From: Cellulomonas endophytica
GTDB lineage: Bacteria; Actinomycetota; Actinomycetes; Actinomycetales; Cellulomonadaceae
Reading direction: 5' to 3'
Assembly: GCF_004123805.1 (NCBI RefSeq)
Contig: NZ_RWJX01000013.1
Location: forward strand, 1-64,000
DNA: 64,000 bases
The notes beneath the pieces were generated by a model. The model searched no databases and was not told the DNA's origin. It saw only the letters and a list, made by a program, of their open reading frames with translations. The translations under genes were made by a program, and so were the position numbers. Shown here piece by piece: positions 44,828 through 51,757 of the stretch (positions within the stretch are counted from its first letter, which is position 1; each line of letters starts with the position of its first letter).

Positions 44828-45100
44828 TCACGCGGACGTCACGGAACCGTCCCGGTGGTCGTCGTCGGCGCCCGGGCGACGCCGTCGGCCCGGCGGCCGG
44901 GACGGTCGCGGCGTGGGGTGCCTCCCGGACGTGAGGTCCCCGAGCCACGTCCCCAGCACGTCGGTGGCGGCCTGCGAGGTCGCCACCACGGCCTCCGCCT
45001 CCCCACCGGCGCTGTCCGTCGCGAGCATCCGGATCCGCAGGCCCTCGGTCCCGACCCACGCCCGCACCACGACGACGGACCACTGCGGGGGCTGCGGCAC
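44828..45100 (-). CDS. Small basic-tailed protein, probable first gene of the cluster
   Basis: 90 aa from GTG 45100. The first 55 residues read like a real folded domain: PQWSVVVVRAWVGTEGLRIRMLA then AVVATSQAATDVLGTWLGDL, a beta-beta-alpha pattern. The tail is basic (RPSRPPGRRRRPG) and then acidic (GADDDHRDG). I recall, without being able to check, short proteins of this pattern next to SARP-type regulators. No ribosome site or leaderless -10 is evident, so the start is uncertain. It lies on the same strand as, and 145 bp before, the 805-aa gene and is divergent from the SARP gene. Confidence 0.5.
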   Translation of the reverse strand: MPQPPQWSVVVVRAWVGTEGLRIRMLATDSAGGEAEAVVATSQAATDVLGTWLGDLTSGRHPTPRPSRPPGRRRRPGADDDHRDGSVTSA

Positions 45101-45106
45101 GAGCCC

Positions 45107-45112
45107 TATGCT
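45107..45112 (+). promoter_or_regulatory. Possible -10 box (TATGCT) of the SARP-type gene
   Basis: TATGCT is the best TAnnnT match in the divergent gap, 100 bases before ATG 45213. No clear -35 box, so a long leader would be implied. Confidence 0.35.
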
Positions 45113-45212
45113 GGCGAGGCGCCGTCCGGGTCGCGTCCCGGCGAGCGTCCCGCACCTGCCTCGACCACCGTCGCGCTGCGTGCACCGTTCGACCGTGACG
45201 CCTGGAGGCCTC

Positions 45213-45926
45213 ATGGAGAGCACACGAGCCCAGCCCCGGCTCTGCCTCCTCGGCGAGTTCCGGCTCGTGGTCGCGGGCCGGCCCCGATCGCTGCCGGTGC
45301 AGGCGCAGAGGCTGCTCGCGCTGCTCGCCGTCCGCCTCGCGGCGCAGAGCAGGTCGGCGCTCGCCGGCACGCTCTGGCACGACGTCCCCGAGCAGCGGGC
45401 CCAGGCCAACCTGCGCAACGCCGTGTGGCAGGTGCGGGCGGTGGACGGCGGCCTCCTGACGTGCGACCGGCGCGAGGTGGCCCTCGACGCGGACCTGCAC
45501 GTGGACCTGCGCGACGCGCGGACGTACGCGCACGAGCTCATGCGGGGGGACGTCACGGAGCCCGACGCGCGCGCCGTGACCGTGCTCGAGGACGACCTCC
45601 TGCCCACGTGGGACGAGGAGTGGCTGGTCATCGACCGGGAACGGCAGCGGCAGGTGCGCATGCACGCCCTCGAGACGCTCAGCGGCTCCCTGTGCCGGCT
45701 GGGCCGGTACCCCGAGGCGATCACGGCGGCCTTCGCCGCCGTCCGCGCCGAACCGCTGCGCGAGTCCGCCCAGCGCGCCCTCATCAGCGCCTACCTCGGT
45801 GAGGGCAACGTCAGCGAGGCCGTCCGCCAGCTCACCATCTACAACCGCCAGCTCGACGCCGAGCTGGGCATCGCCGCGAGCCCGGACCTCCACGCCCTGG
45901 TGGGGCGTGCGCACGCGCACGGCTGA
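45213..45926 (+). CDS. AfsR/SARP-family transcriptional activator
   Basis: 237 aa. Residues 1-95 form an OmpR-like winged helix: LCLLGEFRLVVAGRPRSLPVQAQRLLALLAVRL, ALAGTLWHDVPEQRAQANLRNAVWQVR and DRREVALDADLHVDL (each a family block). Residues 100-237 form the BTAD helical domain ending AVRQLTIYNRQLDAELGIAASPDL. Such activators bind direct repeats near -35 boxes of specialised-metabolite or developmental operons. It lacks the ATPase and TPR parts of full AfsR. It is divergent from the effector-like cluster, which makes that cluster its best candidate target. GGAGG lies 5 bases before the ATG. Confidence 0.88.
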   Translation: MESTRAQPRLCLLGEFRLVVAGRPRSLPVQAQRLLALLAVRLAAQSRSALAGTLWHDVPEQRAQANLRNAVWQVRAVDGGLLTCDRREVALDADLHVDLRDARTYAHELMRGDVTEPDARAVTVLEDDLLPTWDEEWLVIDRERQRQVRMHALETLSGSLCRLGRYPEAITAAFAAVRAEPLRESAQRALISAYLGEGNVSEAVRQLTIYNRQLDAELGIAASPDLHALVGRAHAHG

Positions 45927-45954
45927 GGAGGACGTGCCGGCACCGTCGGGGCAG

Positions 45955-45990
45955 CAGCGACGGCGGCAGCGACGGCGGCAGCGACGGCGG
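45955..45990. repeat. 12-bp tandem repeat after the SARP gene
   Basis: CAGCGACGGCGG is repeated three times exactly plus half a copy, starting 29 bp after the SARP stop codon. Confidence 0.85.
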
Positions 45991-46032
45991 CAGCGGCACG
46001 GGGTCGGACGCGGGGCCCGGCGCACGCACGCC

Positions 46033-46038
46033 TAGCAT
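46033..46038 (+). promoter_or_regulatory. -10 box (TAGCAT) of the LacI-type gene
   Basis: TAGCAT lies 27 bases before ATG 46066, followed by GGAGG-type ribosome sites. It marks the start of the sugar locus. Confidence 0.45.
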
Positions 46039-46065
46039 CGGAGGTCCGGCGGGCGAGGAGGGACG

Positions 46066-47082
46066 ATGACGCAGCGCGTGACCATCGTCGACGTGGCCGC
46101 CGCGGCCGGGGTGTCGATCTCCTCGGTCTCCAGCGCCCTCAACGGTCGGCCCGGGGTGTCGGAGAGGACGCGCGCCCGCATCCGCCGCACGGCCGACGAC
46201 CTCGGCTTCGTGCCCTCCCTGCGCGGCCGCTCGCTGAGCGCCCGGCGCGCGTTCGCGGTCGGCCTCGTCGTGCACCGCGACCCGGCGGTGCTGGGGTCCG
46301 ACCCGTTCTTCGGCGGCTTCATCGGGGGTCTCGAGCAGGTCCTGGACCCGGCCGGGTACGCGCTCATCCTCCAGATCGGCGCCTCGCGCGGCGACACGCT
46401 CGACCGCTACCGCCGCCTCGCCGGGGACCGCCGAGTCGACGGCGTCGTGCTCGACGAGCTCGTCGTCGACGACCCGCGCCTGCCGCTGGTGCAGGGGCTC
46501 GGCCTCCCCGCGGTCGCGGTGAACCCCGAGCCCGGCTGCGCGCTGCCGGCGGTGCGGCAGGACGACGCCGGGGGCGTCGCGGAGCTGGTCGCGCACCTCG
46601 TCGGGCTCGGGCACCGGCGGTTCGCGCACGTGGCGGGACCGGCGCGGATGGTGCACGCGGTGCACCGGGCCGCGGTCTGGCGGGCCGCCCTCCGCGCCGC
46701 GGGGCAGGACCCGGGGGTCGTCGTCGAGGCCGACTTCACCTACGGGGGCGGGGCCCGCGCGGCCGCCGTGCTGCTGGGACGGCCCGACCCGCCCACGGCG
46801 GTCTTCTGCGCCAACGACCTCGCGGCGATCGGGTTCGTCGCCGAGGCGGACCGGCGCGGCCGGCGCGTCCCGGAGGACCTCTCCGTCGCCGGCTTCGACG
46901 GGATCGAGCTCGGCGCGTACGTCCGCCCCGGCCTGACGACCCTCACGACGACGCCGCACGTCATCGGGGCCGCCGCCGCCCGGCTGCTGCTGGCGGCGGT
47001 GGAGGGGACGGCCGGCGAGGACGTCCGTGTCGCCCCCGCGCACCTGCTCGTGCGCGGCTCGACGGGCCCCGCACCGGGCTGA
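46066..47082 (+). CDS. LacI-family transcriptional repressor
   Basis: 338 aa. Residues 1-60 are a LacI helix-turn-helix: VTIVDVAAAAGVSISSVSSALNGRPGVSERTRARI (read as family blocks) with the hinge RSLSARRAFAVGLVV. The rest is the periplasmic-binding-protein-like sensor, with PTAVFCANDLAAIGFVAEADRRG and VAGFDGIELGAYVRPGLTTL, both family hallmarks. It should bind a short palindrome such as the AAACGTTT found at 47179-47186 in front of the next operon, releasing it when a sugar binds. Confidence 0.92.
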   Translation: MTQRVTIVDVAAAAGVSISSVSSALNGRPGVSERTRARIRRTADDLGFVPSLRGRSLSARRAFAVGLVVHRDPAVLGSDPFFGGFIGGLEQVLDPAGYALILQIGASRGDTLDRYRRLAGDRRVDGVVLDELVVDDPRLPLVQGLGLPAVAVNPEPGCALPAVRQDDAGGVAELVAHLVGLGHRRFAHVAGPARMVHAVHRAAVWRAALRAAGQDPGVVVEADFTYGGGARAAAVLLGRPDPPTAVFCANDLAAIGFVAEADRRGRRVPEDLSVAGFDGIELGAYVRPGLTTLTTTPHVIGAAAARLLLAAVEGTAGEDVRVAPAHLLVRGSTGPAPG

Positions 47083-47141
47083 GCCGACCCAGCCGGCTCC
47101 GCCACCGGGGACCGGTCGCGGACCGGCGTGCCGCAGGGGGG

Positions 47142-47186
47142 TTGCCAGCCGGTACGCCCGTGCTACGGTCGAGCACCGAAACGTTT
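47142..47186 (+). promoter_or_regulatory. Promoter and LacI-type operator of the sugar ABC operon
   Basis: TTGCCA (47142-47147), a 16-bp gap and TACGGT (47164-47169) form a good vegetative promoter. GAAACGTTTT (47178-47187) with the core palindrome AAACGTTT follows the -10 at about the transcription start, the classic place for a LacI-family repressor. The remaining 250 bp to the GTG at 47435 form a long leader in which I see no gene. Confidence 0.6.
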
Positions 47187-47434
47187 TTGTCCCGGCGCCG
47201 GCACCGACGCGGCGCGCCGGACGGAGACGACCCGACGACGGGCTGCACGCGCCGGCCCGCGCCGCAGCGCCCGTACGCCCGCAGCGCAGCACGGTCCGTA
47301 GCGCCCGCACCTGCAGCACGGCCGCGCCCGGCAGGCCCTCCGGGCGGGGCCGGCCCGTCCGCGTCGGCGCGCCGCCCCACCGCACCGCCCGACCACCTCG
47401 CCCGGCACCGCCGGGTCGTCCTCAGGAGGACACC

Positions 47435-48730
47435 GTGCACCGTCGCACCGCTGCCATCGGCGCCGCCGCCGTCACCGCCCTCGGCCTCGCCGCCTGCTCC
47501 GGCGGCGGGGACGCGGGAGGCGGCGGCGGCGACGACGCCCGCACCGCCACCGGCCCCATCACCATCTGGTACTCGAACAACGAGCAGGAGGTGGCCTGGG
47601 GCGAGGCCATGGTCGAGGCCTGGAACGCCGAGCACCCCGAGGAGGAGGTGACGGGCCAGGAGATCCCCGCGGGCTCCTCGTCGGAGGAGGTCATCAGCGC
47701 CGCGATCACCGCGGGCAACGCCCCCTGCCTCGTCCTCAACACCGCGCCGAGCGCCGTGGGCCAGTTCCAGAAGCAGGGCGGCCTCGTCGACCTGTCCGGG
47801 TTCGAGGACGGCGCCTCGTACATCGAGGAGCGCAGCGGGGACGTCGCGGCGCAGTACCAGGACGCCGAGGGCGCGTACTTCCAGATGCCCTGGAAGTCGA
47901 ACCCCGTCGTCGTCTTCTACAACAAGGACCTCTTCACGCAGGCGGGCCTCGACCCGGAGGCCCCCGCGCTGTCCACCTACGACGAGTTCCTCGCCGCGTC
48001 GCGGACGCTCGTGGAGTCCGGTGCGGCGCAGTTCGCCATCAGCCCGGCGCCCACGAGCGAGTTCTTCCAGAGCCAGTTCGACTTCCTGCCCATGTTCGCG
48101 GCGCAGTCCGGCGGCCAGGGGTTCGTCGAGGACGGCGAGGCGGCCTTCGACTCCGACGCGGGCTACGCCGTCGCCGAGCTGTGGCGGACGCTGTACGACG
48201 AGGGGCTCAGCAGCCAGGAGCAGTACCAGGGCGACGTCTTCGCCGACGGGGTGTCGGCGATGTCCATCGTCGGGCCCTGGGCCGTCAAGGTGTACGAGGG
48301 CGTCAACTGGGGTGCCGTCCCCGTGCCGACGCAGGACGGGACGGCGCCGGAGGAGACCTGGACGTTCTCCGACGCGAAGAACATCGGCCTGTACACCGCG
48401 TGCGAGAACCAGGGCACGGCCTGGGAGGTCCTGAAGTTCGCCACCGGCGAGGAGCAGGACGCGGCGCTGCTGGAGACGACGGGCCAGATGCCGATCCGGG
48501 CCGACCTGTCGACGACCTACGCGGAGTACTTCGCCGCCAACCCCGCCTACGAGAGGTTCGGCGACCAGGCGAGCCGCACCGTCGAGGTGCCGGCCGGCCC
48601 CAACACCGTGGCGATGCTGCAGACCATCCGCGACGCGTGGTCCGAGAGCGTCATCTTCGGCCGCTCCGACGTCCGCGAGGCGCTCGACGCGGCCGCCGCC
48701 GAGGTCGACGAGCTCGCCGCCCAGGGCTGA
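47435..48730 (+). CDS. Sugar ABC transporter substrate-binding lipoprotein
   Basis: 431 aa. Signal peptide with lipobox LAAC near residue 21, then a Gly/Asp-rich linker. Family 1 solute-binding protein features: ITIWYSNNEQEVAWGEAMVEAWNAEHP, YFQMPWKSNPVVVFYNKDLF, FADGVSAMSIVGPWAVKVYEG, and the terminal hinge helices. Trp-rich binding residues suggest an oligosaccharide ligand. GTG 47435 has AGGAGGA upstream. First gene of the operon, with two permeases and GH130 behind it. The ATP-binding subunit is absent, as is common where one MsiK-type ATPase serves many sugar porters. Confidence 0.93.
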   Translation: MHRRTAAIGAAAVTALGLAACSGGGDAGGGGGDDARTATGPITIWYSNNEQEVAWGEAMVEAWNAEHPEEEVTGQEIPAGSSSEEVISAAITAGNAPCLVLNTAPSAVGQFQKQGGLVDLSGFEDGASYIEERSGDVAAQYQDAEGAYFQMPWKSNPVVVFYNKDLFTQAGLDPEAPALSTYDEFLAASRTLVESGAAQFAISPAPTSEFFQSQFDFLPMFAAQSGGQGFVEDGEAAFDSDAGYAVAELWRTLYDEGLSSQEQYQGDVFADGVSAMSIVGPWAVKVYEGVNWGAVPVPTQDGTAPEETWTFSDAKNIGLYTACENQGTAWEVLKFATGEEQDAALLETTGQMPIRADLSTTYAEYFAANPAYERFGDQASRTVEVPAGPNTVAMLQTIRDAWSESVIFGRSDVREALDAAAAEVDELAAQG

Positions 48731-48736
48731 GGAGCC

Positions 48737-49744
48737 ATGAGCGACGCCTCCACCCTCCCCGCCCGCCCCGCCGGCGGCAGCACCGCCGTCGGGGCGCCGG
48801 GAGCGCCTGCCCCCGCGCGGCGGGGCGCCCGGCGCGGCGCGTCCGGCGGACCCCGGCGCCGGTCGTCGGGCGGCATCCTGGGTCGGAACCCGTTCGGGCT
48901 GCTGCTCTCGGCGCCGTACCTCGTCTTCGTCGTCCTGGTGCTCGCCTACCCGCTCGGCTACGCGCTGTACATCGCGTTCCACGACTTCTTCTTCACGGCG
49001 CCGGGCGTCGCGGTCGAGCGGCCCTTCGTCGGGCTGGACAACTTCGTCGCGGTGCTCACCGACGCCGACGTACGCCGGTCGTTCCTCAACGTCGGCGTCT
49101 TCCTGCTCATCAACGTGCCGCTCACGGTGGTCCTCAGCCTCGTGCTCGCGACGGCGCTGAACCGGGTGGTCCGTTTCCGCGGCTTCCTGCGCGTGGCCTT
49201 CTACCTCCCCTACGTCGCGGCGAGCGTCGCGGTCGTCGGGGTCTGGCTGTTCCTCTTCAGCTCCGGCGGCCTGGTGAACCGGCTGCTCGGGCCTCTGGCG
49301 CCGGACCCGTCGTGGCTCATCAACGAGACGTGGGCGATGCCCTCGATCGCCCTCTTCGTCACCTGGAAGCAGCTGGGCTTCTACATCCTGCTGTACCTGG
49401 CCGCGCTGCAGAACGTGCCGAAGGAGCTCTACGAGGCCGCCGCCACCGACGGCGCGAGCCGGCTGCGCACCTTCTGGACCGTCACCGTGCCCGGGGTGCG
49501 GCCGGCGACGCTGCTCGTGCTCCTCGTCTCGACGGTCACCGGCGCCAACCTCTTCACGGAGCCGTACCTGCTCACCGGGGGCGGCGGGCCCAACGGCGCC
49601 TCCACGTCGCCGGTGCTCCTCATGTACCAGCGCGGGATCGAGCAGGGGTACCCCGACGAGGCCGCGGCCATCGGCGTGGTGCTCGTGCTCGCCGTCCTCG
49701 TGCTCGCCGGCCTGCAGAACCGCTTCGCGGGAGGGGACCGCTGA
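48737..49744 (+). CDS. Sugar ABC transporter permease, MalF type
   Basis: 335 aa with six predicted membrane helices after a charged 50-residue N-terminus (LLLSAPYLVFVVLVLAYPLGYALY begins helix 1). The ABC-permease EAA loop is present: YEAAATDGASRLRTFWTVTVPGVRP. It pairs with the next permease. ATG 48737 follows GAGGAG. Confidence 0.93.
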   Translation: MSDASTLPARPAGGSTAVGAPGAPAPARRGARRGASGGPRRRSSGGILGRNPFGLLLSAPYLVFVVLVLAYPLGYALYIAFHDFFFTAPGVAVERPFVGLDNFVAVLTDADVRRSFLNVGVFLLINVPLTVVLSLVLATALNRVVRFRGFLRVAFYLPYVAASVAVVGVWLFLFSSGGLVNRLLGPLAPDPSWLINETWAMPSIALFVTWKQLGFYILLYLAALQNVPKELYEAAATDGASRLRTFWTVTVPGVRPATLLVLLVSTVTGANLFTEPYLLTGGGGPNGASTSPVLLMYQRGIEQGYPDEAAAIGVVLVLAVLVLAGLQNRFAGGDR

Positions 49745-50589
49745 TGGACCGCACGCTCGGCCGGGGGCCCACGGTGCTGCGCGGCGTCGTGCTCGCGCTC
49801 GGCGCGCTCGCCTTCCTCTTCCCCTTCGCCTACATGGTCATCGGGTCCCTCCAGCGCACGCCCGACCCGACCCTCGCCGGGGCGTTCCCCGACCCGGCGA
49901 ACCTCACCACGGCCAACTACACGGCCATCGACAGCCGCATCGGGCTCCTCACGGGCCTCGTGAACTCCGGCCTCTTCACCGGGGGGGTGCTCCTGGGCAC
50001 CCTCGTGCTCGGGGTCCTCGTCGGGTACGCCCTCGCCGTGCTGGAGTGGCGCGGCCGGGGGACGACGTTCGCCCTGGCGCTGCTCGTCCAGGTGGTGCCC
50101 TTCCAGCTCCTGCTCATCCCGCTCTACGTGCTCATCGCGCGCGACTACGGGCTGGCGGACAGCCACCTGGGGATGATCCTGCCGTTCGCCATCAACTCCA
50201 CGGCCGTGCTCATCTTCCGGCAGTACTTCCTCCAGGTGCCGAAGGAGCTCTTCGAGGCGGCGCGCATCGACGGGGCCGGCGAGATCCGGCTGCTCCTGCG
50301 GGTGGCGCTGCCGCTCGTGCGCCCGGCGCTCGTCACGGCGGGCCTGCTGACGTTCATCGGTCCCTGGAACGAGTTCCTCTGGCCCTTCCTCATCACGAAG
50401 GACGCCGCGCTGCAGCCCCTCGCGGTGTCCCTGGCCAACTACATCTCCAACGTCGCCGCGACGGCCGCCAACCCGTTCGGCGCGATCCTCGCCGGGGCCG
50501 TCGTGCTCGCCGCGCCCGTCGTCGTGCTCTTCGTCGTCTTCCAGCGGTACTTCATCTCGACGGACCTCGGGTCCGGCGTGAAGGGCTGA
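49744..50589 (+). CDS. Sugar ABC transporter permease, MalG type
   Basis: 281 aa, six helices, beginning RGVVLALGALAFLFPFAYMVIGSL, with EAA loop FEAARIDGAGEIRLLLRVALPLVRP and the MalG-like NEFLWPFLI and FQRYFISTDLGSGVKG ending. Its ATG shares the A of the MalF-type TGA (TGATG), so translation is coupled. Confidence 0.93.
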   Translation: MDRTLGRGPTVLRGVVLALGALAFLFPFAYMVIGSLQRTPDPTLAGAFPDPANLTTANYTAIDSRIGLLTGLVNSGLFTGGVLLGTLVLGVLVGYALAVLEWRGRGTTFALALLVQVVPFQLLLIPLYVLIARDYGLADSHLGMILPFAINSTAVLIFRQYFLQVPKELFEAARIDGAGEIRLLLRVALPLVRPALVTAGLLTFIGPWNEFLWPFLITKDAALQPLAVSLANYISNVAATAANPFGAILAGAVVLAAPVVVLFVVFQRYFISTDLGSGVKG

Positions 50590-50592
50590 CCC

Positions 50593-51696
50593 GTGACCTC
50601 GTCCGTCCCCCCCTCCTCCGCCCACGCGCCCCCGCCCGCGAGCGCCACCGTCCCCTACCGCCTCACGCGCCTCGGGACCGTCATGAGCCCCGACCCCGAC
50701 GACCCGTTCGAGGCGGAGGGCGTCCTCAACCCGGGCTCCGGGCGCGGGCCCGACGGCGAGCTCTACCTGCTGCCCCGGCTCGTCGCCGCGGGCAACGTCT
50801 CCCGCATCGGCCTCGCCCGCGTGCTCGTCGAGGACGGCGTGCCCGTCGGCGTCGAGCGGCAGGGCGTCGTCCTCGCGCCCGACCGCGGGTGGGAGCGCGG
50901 CGCCACGCACGCCGGCGTGGAGGACCCGCGCCTCACCTGGGTCGCCGCCCTCGGCCTGCACGTCATGACCTACGTCGCCTTCGGCCCGCTGGGGCCCCGC
51001 ACGGCGGTCGCGGTGAGCGAGGACCTGCGCACCTGGCGGCGCCTGGGCCCCGTCACCTTCGAGTACGACGACGCGCTCGACACCGACCTCGGCCTCTTCC
51101 ACAACAAGGACACGGTGGTCTTCCCCGAGCCGCTCGTCGCCCCCGACGGCCGGGAGTCGCTCGCCGTGCTCCACCGGCCCATGTGGCACATCGGCGCCAC
51201 GGTGCCCGGCGAGGGCAGCCCGCTGCCGGCGGGCGTCACCGACGGGCGCCAGTCCGTCTGGATCTCCTGGGTGCCGCTCGAGGCGGTGCGCCGGGACCTG
51301 CGGGCCCTCGCCCGGTGGGGGCAGCACCGGTTCGTGGCGGGCCCGGCCTTCCCCTTCGAGGAGCTGAAGATCGGCGCGGGGCCGCCGCCGCGCCGCGTCC
51401 CCGAGGGCTGGCTCGTCCTCCACCACGGCGTCACGGGGACCATCGACGACGCGTTCGCGCAGCAGCAGGACGTGCACTACGCCGCCGGCGCGCTCGTGCT
51501 CGACGCGGACGACCCGTCCCGCGTGGTGGCCCGGACGTCCGAGCCGCTCCTCGTCGCCGAGACCTCCGCCGAGCGGGTGGGGATGGTGCCGAACGTCGTC
51601 TTCCCCACCGCGATCGAGGAGGTCGAGGGCGTGCCCTACGTCTTCTACGGCATGGCCGACTCCCGGATCGGGGTCGCCCGCCTCGACCGGGTCTGA
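50593..51696 (+). CDS. GH130-family glycoside phosphorylase/hydrolase
   Basis: 367 aa five-bladed propeller. GVLNPGSGRGPDGELYLLPRL, THAGVEDPRLTWV, LGLFHNKDTVVFPEPL, LHRPMWH and LKIGAGPPPRRVPEGWLVLHHG are GH130 signature blocks with the acidic proton donor in the first blade. GH130 enzymes break beta-mannosidic links by phosphorolysis or hydrolysis, so the operon probably feeds on mannosides. No signal peptide, so it acts in the cytoplasm on imported sugars. GTG 50593 lies 3 bp after the permease stop. Confidence 0.88.
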   Translation: MTSSVPPSSAHAPPPASATVPYRLTRLGTVMSPDPDDPFEAEGVLNPGSGRGPDGELYLLPRLVAAGNVSRIGLARVLVEDGVPVGVERQGVVLAPDRGWERGATHAGVEDPRLTWVAALGLHVMTYVAFGPLGPRTAVAVSEDLRTWRRLGPVTFEYDDALDTDLGLFHNKDTVVFPEPLVAPDGRESLAVLHRPMWHIGATVPGEGSPLPAGVTDGRQSVWISWVPLEAVRRDLRALARWGQHRFVAGPAFPFEELKIGAGPPPRRVPEGWLVLHHGVTGTIDDAFAQQQDVHYAAGALVLDADDPSRVVARTSEPLLVAETSAERVGMVPNVVFPTAIEEVEGVPYVFYGMADSRIGVARLDRV

Positions 51697-51757
51697 CACC
51701 CGCGCCCCCACCGCCCTCTCCCGCTCCCCCACCCCCTCCCGAAGGAGGCGGTCGACG

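Noticed and set aside
42270-46025. A 1251-codon minus-strand frame overlapping the cluster and SARP genes
   Set aside because: Arg/Gly-rich shadow composition without motifs. The real genes in other frames have clear ribosome sites and family signatures.
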